Shown piece by piece: positions 1 to 6,555 of a stretch of 9,098 nucleotides of DNA. The stretch covers positions 1-9,098 of the forward strand of contig CAJUQK010000045.1 of NCBI GenBank assembly GCA_910588205.1, given 5' to 3'. Each line of letters opens with the position of its first letter. Positions within the stretch are counted from its first letter, which is position 1. This DNA comes from an uncultured Eggerthellaceae bacterium. GTDB lineage: Bacteria; Actinomycetota; Coriobacteriia; Coriobacteriales; Eggerthellaceae. The notes beneath the pieces are model-generated. The model ran no database searches, was not told the origin of the DNA, and saw nothing but the letters and a program-made list of their open reading frames with translations. Position numbers and translations under genes: made by a program.

Positions 1-2
1 TC

Positions 3-917
3 GTGTTCTCGGCCGATGCCGCCCTCTGGACCGCGGAATGCTTCGCCGGCATCATGGTGCTCGCCCTCGTTCTGGAAGTCCGAAGCTTGCGCAAGCGATC
101 GCTGCTCGAGCTGTTGGAGGCCGACAGCACGCCCGAGCAGCCGAAGGGAGCCGCCCGGCTTTCCGTAGGCCTCCAGACGTTGCTGGCAGCGATCCTGCTC
201 GCCGTTGTTTGGGGCTCATGCCTGTTTCAGCCGGTGCAGTTCATCGTGTGGATCCTGCCCATGGGCGTCGCCGCCGTGCTGGCTACCGGCATGCTCTTCC
301 GGGTCTGGGCCGTCAGGCGGCCGGAACGGGCGCGCCGCCGGCCCGAGCGCCTTCTGTCGGGGCTGCGCGTCTTCGACTTGCGCCAGCTTCAGGCTCGCAT
401 GTCCCTCAATGCGAACGCGATGGCATGCACCTGCGTCCTCATCGCCGTGGCGGTCTGCATGATGGTCGCAGGCCTTGCGTTCAGCGTCGGCATGCGAGAT
501 GAGTCCGGACTGCTGAGCGACCAGACGCTGGCCCCCATCGGCTATGTCGGCATCTTCTATGGGATCACGTTCCTGGTTGCGGCTGCCGCCGTGCTGGCTC
601 TGCAGCAGCTTGCAGGTGCGGCCGACGACCGGCAGGCCTACCGCATGCTCGGGAACCTGGGCTGCGACGCGTCCATGATGCGGAGGAGCATCCGGTCCCA
701 GGTCGGCACCTGCTTCGCGCTGCCGCTGGCCTTCGCGCTCGTCCATGACGTCTTCGGCCTGGCGCTGGTGGCGTTTCTGGCCTATATGCTGGGCAGCTCG
801 CAGTTTCCCGTCATCGTGGCGGGAGTCGTGGGGGTCACAGTCGCGCTGCTGGGCGCGTACTATCTCATCACCTGCAGGGAGTGCGGCCGCATGCTTTTGC
901 CGGAAGGGGGCAGATGA
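3..917 (+). CDS. FtsX/BceB-type ABC transporter permease, C-terminal part (5' end outside window)
   Basis: Membrane subunit of an ABC transporter; the partner ATPase would lie upstream, outside the window. About 304 residues are visible and the reading frame is open to the left edge, so the GTG at 3 is probably an internal valine. Hydrophobic segments lie near residues 10-28, 55-75, 78-100, 142-165, 180-205, 235-255 and 265-290. The pattern (a segment ending in VRSLRKRSLLELLEA, then a basic linker, then LNANAMACTCVLIAVAV, then a helix followed by AYRMLGNLGCD) resembles the second half of BceB-like permeases. In BceB a large extracytoplasmic sensor domain follows the helix at 142-165; here only about 15 residues are present. 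The stop TGA (915-917) lies in a short GATGACGCA repeat next to the RAYT element. Family assignment is good; the substrate cannot be told. Confidence 0.75.
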   Translation: MFSADAALWTAECFAGIMVLALVLEVRSLRKRSLLELLEADSTPEQPKGAARLSVGLQTLLAAILLAVVWGSCLFQPVQFIVWILPMGVAAVLATGMLFRVWAVRRPERARRRPERLLSGLRVFDLRQLQARMSLNANAMACTCVLIAVAVCMMVAGLAFSVGMRDESGLLSDQTLAPIGYVGIFYGITFLVAAAAVLALQQLAGAADDRQAYRMLGNLGCDASMMRRSIRSQVGTCFALPLAFALVHDVFGLALVAFLAYMLGSSQFPVIVAGVVGVTVALLGAYYLITCRECGRMLLPEGGR

Positions 918-945
918 CGCAGGATGACGCACGGGGATGACGCAG
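913..945 (+). repeat. Short GATGACGCA tandem copies
   Basis: GATGACGCA occurs at 913-921, 923-931 and 936-944, spaced by 10 and 13 bp. The third copy is the start of the 28-bp RAYT-flanking repeat. The stop codon of the preceding permease is inside the first copy. These look like partial copies of the left half of the element's repeat. Confidence 0.6.
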
Positions 946-964
946 GACGGGGATAATGTCATCA
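937..964 (+). repeat. Left 28-bp inverted repeat of RAYT element 1
   Basis: This repeat begins ATGACGCAGGACGGGGAT and ends GTCATCA. It matches the reverse complement of 1794-1821 at 27 of 28 positions and the copy at 2943-2970 at 26 of 28. Within the unit, GATGAC (936-941) and GTCATC (958-963) can pair, so each copy could fold as a small hairpin, as REP-type sequences do. Confidence 0.85.
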
Positions 965-1004
965 TATGGTCAAAGCAACATGCGAAACGAACGGAAAGGA
1001 AACC

Positions 1005-1796
1005 ATGACGAGAAGCCAGCGCGAAGCATCCTCCAGCGACATCTACCATGTTATCGTTCGAGGCGCAGGGCGCCGCCTGCTCTTCGAGGATGACGAGGAC
1101 CGGCGGTTCTTCGCCGTAAGGCTTTTCGCATACGCGAGCAGGGCGGAAGGGGGAGCCGACCTGCTGGCATGGTGCCTCATGGAGAACCACGTGCACCTGC
1201 TTCTGCGTGCCCGGCTCGAAGACCTTGAGTCGCTGATGCGCTCCCTCAACACGTCTTTCGCGCGCTACTACAACGGGCGCCACGGGCATGTGGGCCCGGT
1301 GTTCCAGGGTAGGTACAAGAGCATCCCCGTAGAAACGGATGCCCAACTGCTCGAGACTGTCCGCTACATTCACCACAATCCTCAAGCGGCCAATGTATGC
1401 GGACATCGTGATTACGAGTGGAGCAGCTTCCAGTTCTACCTTGAGGGGCACCCTTGTCTGGAGGCGGATACCGTCCTCGACATGCTCGGCGGAGCGAAGG
1501 CGTTCATCACGTTCCACAACGATGTGGCCGATGACCAGAAACTGATGGAGTTTGCGACCTACAGCGGGGTTTTCTCGTCGAGGCGCAGAGCGGTCTCCGA
1601 TGGGGACGCGGTCGAGATGGCGAAGAAGCTCTGCGGGAATGAATTCGCCAACTCGATTGCGTCGGTGCCGAAGGAAGAGCGCGATGCGATGATCGGACGC
1701 TTGCGAGGCATGGGGCTGTCGGTGCGGCAGATAGAGCGGCTCACGGGAATCGGAAGGGGCATCATCCAGAAATGCCAGCCGCCCTCTGCTCGTTGA
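1005..1796 (+). CDS. REP-associated tyrosine transposase (RAYT, Y1_Tnp/IS200-like HUH nuclease)
   Basis: A 263-residue single-strand DNA nuclease/transposase of the TnpA-REP group. Numbering from this start, residues 13-20 are the family opening YHVIVRG, the HUH motif is NHVHLL (H62 and H64), and the conserved NGRHGHVGPVFQGRYK block is at 90-105. The catalytic tyrosine is expected in RYIHHNP (Y121), by comparison with the family motif. The C-terminal part has a predicted helix-turn-helix with LSVRQIERLTGIGRGIIQK, shared with the second RAYT at 6518-7141. The ATG at 1005 is preferred over the in-frame ATG at 966: it has GGAAAGGA at 993-1000 and places the family N-terminus correctly, whereas 966 touches the repeat. 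The stop TGA is the first three bases of the right inverted repeat. All key residues are present, so it is probably functional. Confidence 0.88.
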   Translation: MTRSQREASSSDIYHVIVRGAGRRLLFEDDEDRRFFAVRLFAYASRAEGGADLLAWCLMENHVHLLLRARLEDLESLMRSLNTSFARYYNGRHGHVGPVFQGRYKSIPVETDAQLLETVRYIHHNPQAANVCGHRDYEWSSFQFYLEGHPCLEADTVLDMLGGAKAFITFHNDVADDQKLMEFATYSGVFSSRRRAVSDGDAVEMAKKLCGNEFANSIASVPKEERDAMIGRLRGMGLSVRQIERLTGIGRGIIQKCQPPSAR

Positions 1797-1821
1797 TGAC
1801 GTTATCCCCGTCCTGCGTCAT
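1794..1821 (-). repeat. Right 28-bp inverted repeat of RAYT element 1
   Basis: This is the reverse complement of the left repeat with one mismatch. It starts TGATGACGTTATCCCCGTCC on the plus strand. Its first three bases are the stop codon of the transposase gene, and it ends 14 bases before the stop codon of the convergent AEC transporter gene. No other terminator is seen between the two genes, so the ATGAC/GTCAT hairpin may mark the transcript ends. Confidence 0.85.
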
Positions 1822-1835
1822 GTTCCCCCTGTTCC

Positions 1836-2759
1836 CTACGCAAGAAATACCGCCAGGGGAATGGTAGCCACGCTGGCCACGAGTGTCACTACGGTCATTC
1901 CCGCTGCATATTCGCCCTCGTTGCTGTTCTGAGCGGCTAGCATGGGAACCACGGTCATGGTAGGCAGCGCCATGATGATGACAAGAGCGGATATCATATC
2001 TGAAGGCAGCGGCGTCCATGACAGGAGCCTGCCAGCCAATATCGGCAAAAGGAGCATCTTGACACCGATGCCCACGTAAGTTTCCGGACGCTTGAGAACC
2101 GGGAGCACGTTCGAAAAACACACAAGAACGCCAAGATAGATCATGCACATAGCGCTCGTGGCATTGCTGACGGTACCCAGTGTCATTTTGAGCAAATCTG
2201 GGATCGGTATTTGCAGCAAGACGAATATGATTGCAACAAAGATCGCTATCACATTGGGTGTAAGGAGCATTCTGAAATTGAATCGGTGTTTATGGCCATG
2301 CAAGCGGCCGGTCGACAACCATATCCCATAGGTCCAAAAGACCAATTGGTCAACTATCGAGAACATCATCATATAGACGAGGCCTCCCTGTGGAAACACA
2401 GATGCAAGAAGCGGGATGCCGACGAATCCTGTATTGCCGAATATGAAGCAGAATTGGAAAATGCGGTCTTTGTCGTGAGGTAGCCTCAGCAGTTGGGCAA
2501 GGATGAACATCAGCAAGGATATGACTGCATAGAAGATAGCTGAGAGGCCTATGAGCACGATGTTGTCGAAGATGTCCTGGCGGGTGCAGTTCGCGTATGT
2601 TGAATAGAAGATCATCACGGGTAGCAAGATCTTGGTGATGAGCTGAGCGAAAGCCGGCATGGATTCTTGCTTGATGACACCCGCCTTTGCGGCGGTAAAG
2701 CCGATAGCCAGAATCAGGAAGAATATGATCATCCGCTCAAGCGTTACTTCAAAAACCAT
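1836..2759 (-). CDS. AEC (auxin efflux carrier) family transporter
   Basis: A 307-residue polytopic inner-membrane protein, likely a secondary transporter for organic anions or similar metabolites; AEC members in bacteria include malate and malonate carriers, and the substrate here cannot be assigned. It is hydrophobic throughout with about ten membrane segments, the usual length and layout for the family. The first helix contains IIFFLILAIGFTAAKAGVI (11-29). The family-typical FGNTGFVGIPLL is at 107-118, and ALPTMTVVPMLAAQNSNEGE at 264-283 precedes the last helix. The frame is open further upstream, but the ATG at 2759 is chosen because it starts just before the first helix and has GAAGGA about nine bases upstream. 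The DNA is visibly less GC-rich than the neighbours and the gene is bracketed by copies of the RAYT repeat, so acquisition by transfer is plausible. Confidence 0.85.
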   Translation of the reverse strand: MVFEVTLERMIIFFLILAIGFTAAKAGVIKQESMPAFAQLITKILLPVMIFYSTYANCTRQDIFDNIVLIGLSAIFYAVISLLMFILAQLLRLPHDKDRIFQFCFIFGNTGFVGIPLLASVFPQGGLVYMMMFSIVDQLVFWTYGIWLSTGRLHGHKHRFNFRMLLTPNVIAIFVAIIFVLLQIPIPDLLKMTLGTVSNATSAMCMIYLGVLVCFSNVLPVLKRPETYVGIGVKMLLLPILAGRLLSWTPLPSDMISALVIIMALPTMTVVPMLAAQNSNEGEYAAGMTVVTLVASVATIPLAVFLA

Positions 2760-2824
2760 GGGCTTGTGTCCTTCGCGACAAGAAAAATCCAAGCTATCAT
2801 TCTCGGTTAGATGGGAGAGAGGTG

Positions 2825-2842
2825 TTGGACAATATTGGGCAA
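2825..2842. promoter_or_regulatory. Candidate operator dyad upstream of AEC transporter
   Basis: TTGGACAATATTGGGCAA has the symmetric form TTGnnCAATATTGnnCAA, with 14 of 18 positions in perfect dyad symmetry around a CAATATTG core. It lies 66-83 bases upstream of the AEC start, where a regulator of that gene could bind. It also contains a TTGTCC on the minus strand that could serve as a -35 box. No regulator for it is identified in the window. Confidence 0.4.
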
Positions 2843-2942
2843 ACTGTACGATATGTAGAGCGGAATCTGCCAACAACACAGGCAGCAACACAGGGGACGA
2901 GGAGGTGCGGACGATCCAGCGCCATGAAGTAGGACGAGAAGG

Positions 2943-2970
2943 ATGATGCAGGACGGGGATAATGTCATCC
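2943..2970 (+). repeat. Third copy of the RAYT-1 28-bp repeat
   Basis: This copy differs from the left repeat of element 1 at two of 28 positions and has the same orientation. GGATGA (2941-2946) pairs with TCATCC (2965-2970), so the hairpin arms are preserved. There is no transposase next to it: it lies between the AEC gene and the phosphate operon, so the AEC gene sits between two oppositely oriented copies (this one and 1794-1821). Confidence 0.85.
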
Positions 2971-3117
2971 ACGCAGTACATGGAACGAGGCGCTGGCAAT
3001 CTACGAGCAGTCTATCCCAAAAGAGAAGGGGGGGAGTAGGCACCCGTTCGTTCTCTAATGTTGAACCCGCGCCCCTTTGCTCTGTTCTCGTATCCCTGAA
3101 CGGGTGCTTCAGCACGA
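2971..3117. other. Intergenic stretch with a 10-bp inverted repeat
   Basis: This is part of the 462-base gap between the divergent AEC and cotransporter genes. It holds GCACCCGTTC (3040-3049) and its reverse complement GAACGGGTGC (3098-3107), separated by 48 bases. No convincing coding sequence is seen: the open frames lack ribosome sites and family-like sequence. Confidence 0.35.
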
Positions 3118-3146
3118 CTTTACAAAGGCTTTACATGCCTCTTACC
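3118..3146 (+). promoter_or_regulatory. Candidate Pho box (11-bp-spaced direct repeats)
   Basis: CTTTACA occurs at 3118-3124 and again at 3129-3135, followed by the weaker TCTTACC at 3140-3146, an exact 11-bp period. PhoB and PhoP binding sites are known to be built from TTACA-like units repeated every 11 bp. A possible -10 element TAGACT is at 3167-3172. The site lies about 80-100 bases upstream of a phosphate cotransporter gene that is followed by a PhoB/PhoR-type pair, so autoregulated control by phosphate limitation is the natural inference. Confidence 0.6.
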
Positions 3147-3221
3147 CCGTTTGTACGCAGCCTTCGTAGACTGCTGCCTGCAATGCAGGCCAGAGGGAAA
3201 TGAGACAGGGGCATCGCGAGC

Positions 3222-4265
3222 GTGAACGAGATACTGACGATAGGGCTGGGTCTTCTGGGAGGCCTTGCCATCTTCCTCTACGGCATGGGTATCATGAGCG
3301 GCAGCTTGCAAGAGGCGGCTGGCGAGCGCATGCGCTCTATTCTGGCGAAGGTCACGAAGAACCCTGTACTGGGCGTGTTGGCCGGTGCCTTCGCCACGGC
3401 GGTATTGCAGAGCTCAAGCGCCACCACCGTGATGGTCATCGGCTTCGTCAGTGCGGGGCTGATGCGCCTTCCCCAGGCCATTCCCATCGTGATGGGCGCG
3501 AACATCGGCACCACCATCACGGCGCAGATCATCGCATTCAAGCTGTCCGATTACATCTTGCTGTTCGTGGCGCTCGGCTTCCTGATCATGACGGTGGCGA
3601 AGCGGGAGCGTGTCAAGCTGGCGGGCAAGGCCGTCTTCGGGTTCGGCTTGCTGTTCGTGGGCATTGAGACCATGGGCTCCGTTATGAAGCCTTTGGCTTC
3701 CAACCCGGTGTTCACCGATATGATCGCCCAGGTGGCGGGTGTGCCGGTGTTGGGCGTAGTGGTCGGCACCGTGATGACCCTGATCGTGCAGAGCTCCAGC
3801 GCCACCATCGCAGTGTTGCAGAACTTCGCGGCGCAGCCTGGGCCGGACGGTGCGAGCATTCTCGGGCTTGAGGGCGCGATCCCCATCCTGTTGGGAGATA
3901 ATCTGGGTACCACGATAACGGCACTGTTGGCATCCATCGGCCAGTCACGCGATGCCAAGCGGGTAGCGTTGTCGCACTGCATCTTCAACCTGTCAGGCTG
4001 TTTGCTGTTCGTGGGTCTCACGGGTCCCTTCGCCAGCTTGGTGGCGGCCCTTCCTCCGGGCGGTGCAGGTATAGAGGTCATCGCGCGACAGATCGCGAAT
4101 GCACACACGTGCTTCAATGTGGTGATGACCCTGATCTGGTTACCCTTCGTCCCGCTGATGGTGAAGCTGGTTATGCTGATCCTACCTGAGCGTCCGAACC
4201 GTCCGCGTGATCTTGCTGGAGTCGGAGGTGCATTGGGTGGCGCACGGGTTGGGCCAGTAGGCTAG
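3222..4265 (+). CDS. Na+/phosphate cotransporter (NptA/YjbB family, PF02690)
   Basis: A 347-residue membrane protein predicted to carry inorganic phosphate together with sodium. It shows the family's inverted two-repeat architecture: QSSSATT at 63-69 followed by GANIGTTIT at 92-100, and QSSSATI at 190-196 followed by GDNLGTTITA at 225-234. The protein ends soon after the last membrane helix (about 303-321) with a Gly/Arg-rich tail, so it lacks the cytoplasmic PhoU-like domain that longer family members (about 540 residues) carry. The start is a GTG at 3222 with AGGGG at 3207-3211; it gives the expected N-terminus, EILTIGLGLLGGLAIFLYG. It is preceded by a candidate Pho box and followed after 34 bases by the response regulator, which suggests one phosphate-responsive operon. 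Confidence 0.9.
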   Translation: MNEILTIGLGLLGGLAIFLYGMGIMSGSLQEAAGERMRSILAKVTKNPVLGVLAGAFATAVLQSSSATTVMVIGFVSAGLMRLPQAIPIVMGANIGTTITAQIIAFKLSDYILLFVALGFLIMTVAKRERVKLAGKAVFGFGLLFVGIETMGSVMKPLASNPVFTDMIAQVAGVPVLGVVVGTVMTLIVQSSSATIAVLQNFAAQPGPDGASILGLEGAIPILLGDNLGTTITALLASIGQSRDAKRVALSHCIFNLSGCLLFVGLTGPFASLVAALPPGGAGIEVIARQIANAHTCFNVVMTLIWLPFVPLMVKLVMLILPERPNRPRDLAGVGGALGGARVGPVG

Positions 4266-4274
4266 AATGGGCGA
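4261..4274 (+). promoter_or_regulatory. Possible internal promoter -10 motif (shared 14-mer, copy 1)
   Basis: The 14-mer GCTAGAATGGGCGA occurs here, 25 bases before the response regulator start, and again at 7565-7578, 36 bases before the LysR start. TAGAAT would be a reasonable -10 box, although no clear TTGACA-like -35 is seen at the right spacing. The stop codon of the cotransporter gene (4263-4265) lies inside this copy. Confidence 0.3.
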
Positions 4275-4299
4275 AAAACACAGGCGATAGGGAGGTTCG

Positions 4300-5019
4300 A
4301 TGCCGCCGAGCGAACCCATGCCAGTGGTCTTCTACGTAGAAGATGACGAGAACATCCGCGATCTCACGCTGTACGCGTTGCGTCAAGTGGGCTTCGAGGG
4401 GCGAGGCTTCCCCGATGCGAAAGCGTTCTTCGAGGCGTGTCAAGAGGACATCCCTGATCTGGTACTGCTGGACATCATGCTGCCAGGTGTTGACGGCTTG
4501 AGCATCTTGGCGCAGGTTCGCGAAGATGGTCGGCTCCAGGATGTGCCCGTGATCATGCTCACTGCGAAGGGTACAGAGTTGGATACTGTGAGTGGTCTAG
4601 ATGCCGGAGCTGACGATTATCTGGCAAAGCCCTTCTCCATGATGGAGCTCATCTCACGGGCAAATGCGCTGCTGCGCCGGGCTCGGCGAGCTGAGGCATC
4701 AGGCCAAGACAGCCCTATCGTGTGCGGCAAGCTGGTGCTGGATCCGCACGCTCATCAGGTAGAGGCAGCGGGAGTGGTCGTGGATCTCACACTGAAGGAA
4801 TTCGAATTGCTGCAGGTGCTGATGGAGAACCCGGGCCGTGCCCTGTCGCGGGCACAGCTCTTCAGCGCCGTGTGGGGTTCGGAATTCTTCGGGGGCACAC
4901 GCACGGTGGACGTGCATATGCAAACGCTTCGCCAGAAGCTCGACCGTGCTGAAGGGGGTCTGAGCACCCTCTTGGAGACCGTTCGCGGCGTGGGCTACCG
5001 GCTCCGTTCTACGGAGTGA
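4300..5019 (+). CDS. OmpR/PhoB-family response regulator
   Basis: A 239-residue DNA-binding response regulator. Receiver domain residues 8-125: acidic pocket E14/D15/D16, phosphoacceptor D58 in LVLLDIMLPGVDG, T88 and K110 (in LAKPF) all present. A winged-helix effector domain spans about 142-237, with the typical LTLKEFELLQVLMENPG and the recognition-helix region RTVDVHMQTLRQKL, ending in TVRGVGYRL. The ATG at 4300 has GGAGG at 4291-4295; an in-frame ATG at 4318 is a weaker alternative. It is followed by the histidine kinase after only three bases. Its place between a phosphate cotransporter and a PhoR-like kinase makes a PhoB/PhoP role likely, acting on the Pho box upstream of the cotransporter; the sequence alone does not prove the signal. 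Confidence 0.92.
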   Translation: MPPSEPMPVVFYVEDDENIRDLTLYALRQVGFEGRGFPDAKAFFEACQEDIPDLVLLDIMLPGVDGLSILAQVREDGRLQDVPVIMLTAKGTELDTVSGLDAGADDYLAKPFSMMELISRANALLRRARRAEASGQDSPIVCGKLVLDPHAHQVEAAGVVVDLTLKEFELLQVLMENPGRALSRAQLFSAVWGSEFFGGTRTVDVHMQTLRQKLDRAEGGLSTLLETVRGVGYRLRSTE

Positions 5020-5022
5020 TCC

Positions 5023-6555
5023 ATGGCTGGCTCCTCAAGCTTCCCTGATCTAGGCCAGCGCTCAGTGCGATCACGCAGCCTATCGCGCAGCATCTTCGCT
5101 GCCGTACTCTCATTCACGCTCGTTGCCGTGTTGGCTACGGCCATCGCTTTGGTGACGGTGTCGTATCTTGCGGAAGAGAAGCGTTCTGAGGAAGCGCTGG
5201 TGATGCAGGCGCGTGCCTGCGCCGAGGTGCTAGAGAGCTGTTCTGTTGAGGAGCGGGTGGAGCTGATCCGCAGCCAGTTCCCCGGCCCTGAGCGTTTCAC
5301 GCTCGTTGATCCTGCAGGGGTCGTGGTCTATGACACGGAGGCAGCGGACGCTGCATTGGACAACCATCATTCGCGGCCCGAGATGCTCCAGGCTGGAAGC
5401 CAAGGTGAGAGCGTGCTGGTGCGTCATTCTGACACGCTGGGGCAAGACACGCTGTATGTGGCCGAGCAGCTGGAAGACGGCTCCTTCATCCGCATCAGCG
5501 AGGAGCGCTTGTCGCTCTTCGCGTTCCTGGGGTCCATGGCAGTGCCCGTGGGCATCCTGATGGTGGGTGCGGTGCTCTTGGTCGTCCTGTTGTCGCGTTT
5601 CCTCACGGCGCGCATCATGAGGCCGCTGCATGGTTTGGATGCGAATGACCCCTTGGCTGGTGACGTCTACGAGGAGATGCAGCCGATCCTGCAGCGCATC
5701 GATCAGCAGCAACGTCAGCTCAAACGCCAGAATGAAGAGTTGAAGCAGGCCGAGGGGCTGCGCCGGGAGTTCTCCGCCAATGTGTCTCATGAGATGAAGA
5801 CGCCCTTGCAGGTGATATCTGGTTCGGCGGAGATGATCGCTGGCGGTCTTGTGGCACCGGAGGATGTACGCGATTTCGGTGGCCGCATCTACCAAGAGTC
5901 ACAGCGGCTGCGCGCGTTGATCAACGATGTGCTCACGCTGTCCCGTTTGGACGAGGCTTCCTTCGACGCAGCTGAGCGTACGCTCGTGGATCTGTTCGAG
6001 TTGGTGCGCCGCACCTGTGAGCGCTTGGAGCCGCTTGCCTGCGAGCGGCAGGTGAGCCTGACCTTCGACGGGATGCCGGTGTGCGCGGAGGGAAGCGAGT
6101 CGCTGGTGGAACAGGCGGTGTCCAATCTGGTGGAGAATGCGATCCGCTATACGGGCGAGGGCGGTACTGTGTTGGTGCAGGTGGAAAGCCAGGCGGCGGA
6201 CGTTGTAGCGTCTGATCGTATTGCGGGCGAAGGGGACGCCGCGCTTGGCGGCGGACCGTTCGCAGGGCCATGGGCCGTGGTGCGCGTGCAGGATACGGGG
6301 ATCGGCATTCCCGCAGAAGACCTGCCCAAGATATTCGAGCGCTTCTACCGCACTGAGAAGAGCCGATCCAAGGAAACCGGCGGCACCGGTTTGGGTCTAG
6401 CCATCGTGAAGCATGTTGCTTCATACCATAACGGCGATGTGGTCGTAGAGAGCGCCTTGGGGGAGGGAAGCACCTTCACACTGCGCCTTCCCCTGATGCC
6501 AGGGGACGGTCCAGATGTCATATCTTCCTTCGCTCAGAAACGGCTTTCTGAATGA
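5023..6555 (+). CDS. PhoR-like sensor histidine kinase with repeat-derived C-terminus
   Basis: A 510-residue membrane sensor kinase, cognate to the response regulator just upstream (3-base gap; GGAG at 5013-5016 inside the regulator's end). TM1 is at about 24-50 and TM2 at about 165-194. The extracytoplasmic part between them contains FTLVDPAGVVVYDTEA and SDTLGQDTLYVAEQLEDGS, like PhoR/WalK-type sensor domains. Then come a possible coiled coil (220-245), the H-box FSANVSHEMKTPLQ (H256), the N-box NLVENAIRYT (368-377), G1 DTGIGIP (424-430), the F-box FERFYR and G2 GGTGLGLAI (453-461). The catalytic domain normally ends around STFTLRLPL (483-491). The remaining 19 residues are encoded by the left inverted repeat of RAYT element 2 and by the 3' end of that transposase gene read in antisense. 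All catalytic motifs are intact, so activity is probably kept. Confidence 0.9.
   Translation: MAGSSSFPDLGQRSVRSRSLSRSIFAAVLSFTLVAVLATAIALVTVSYLAEEKRSEEALVMQARACAEVLESCSVEERVELIRSQFPGPERFTLVDPAGVVVYDTEAADAALDNHHSRPEMLQAGSQGESVLVRHSDTLGQDTLYVAEQLEDGSFIRISEERLSLFAFLGSMAVPVGILMVGAVLLVVLLSRFLTARIMRPLHGLDANDPLAGDVYEEMQPILQRIDQQQRQLKRQNEELKQAEGLRREFSANVSHEMKTPLQVISGSAEMIAGGLVAPEDVRDFGGRIYQESQRLRALINDVLTLSRLDEASFDAAERTLVDLFELVRRTCERLEPLACERQVSLTFDGMPVCAEGSESLVEQAVSNLVENAIRYTGEGGTVLVQVESQAADVVASDRIAGEGDAALGGGPFAGPWAVVRVQDTGIGIPAEDLPKIFERFYRTEKSRSKETGGTGLGLAIVKHVASYHNGDVVVESALGEGSTFTLRLPLMPGDGPDVISSFAQKRLSE
6494..6521 (+). repeat. Left 28-bp inverted repeat of RAYT element 2
   Basis: This repeat begins TGATGCCAGGGGACGGTCC and ends GATGTCAT. 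It matches the reverse complement of 7188-7215 at 25 of 28 positions. It lies wholly inside the histidine kinase reading frame (about codons 491-500). On the minus strand it contains the stop codon (6518-6520) of the second RAYT gene. Confidence 0.85.

Larger units (their letters stand above)
937..1821 (+). mobile_element. RAYT element 1 (REP-associated transposase with flanking inverted repeats)
   Basis: An 885-bp unit: a Y1/HUH transposase gene exactly framed by 28-bp inverted repeats (937-964 and 1794-1821, 27/28 identical). No target duplication is evident on either side, which fits single-strand HUH chemistry as in IS200/RAYT systems. The unit lies between the 3' end of the ABC permease gene and the 3' end of the convergent AEC transporter gene. 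Boundaries are inferred from the repeats; I cannot tell whether the unit as a whole moves or is a domesticated RAYT with its REPs. Confidence 0.65.

Noticed and set aside
216..1517. Long minus-strand frame of 433 codons
   Set aside because: It runs antisense through the ABC permease and RAYT genes, has low-complexity His/Arg/Gln-rich content typical of a high-GC shadow frame, and matches no family.
2825..2852. Plus-strand promoter TTGGAC-16 bp-TACGAT
   Set aside because: The boxes fit loosely, but no gene follows on that strand before the repeat copy; the dyad reading explains the sequence better.
2874..2894. Direct repeat CAACACAGG with 12-bp period
   Set aside because: Only two short copies with no further structure; likely chance.
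937..2970. CRISPR-like array from the repeated 28-mers
   Set aside because: Only three copies, in mixed orientation and hundreds of bases apart, tied to a transposase; no spacers and no cas genes.
2760..2999. 80-residue N-terminal extension of the AEC transporter
   Set aside because: The extension would cross the operator-like dyad and the repeat copy and is not membrane-like; the ATG at 2759 has a good ribosome site and begins the family-typical first helix.
2943..3203. Plus-strand frame of 86 codons in the intergenic gap
   Set aside because: It starts inside the repeat copy, crosses the Pho box and shows no family features.
3551..4117. Minus-strand frame of 188 codons opposite the phosphate cotransporter
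   Set aside because: It is the antisense shadow of a well-supported gene with clear QSSSAT motifs on the plus strand.
5230..5895. Minus-strand frame of 221 codons opposite the histidine kinase
   Set aside because: It is antisense to the sensor and H-box region of the kinase, with shadow-like composition and no ribosome site of note.
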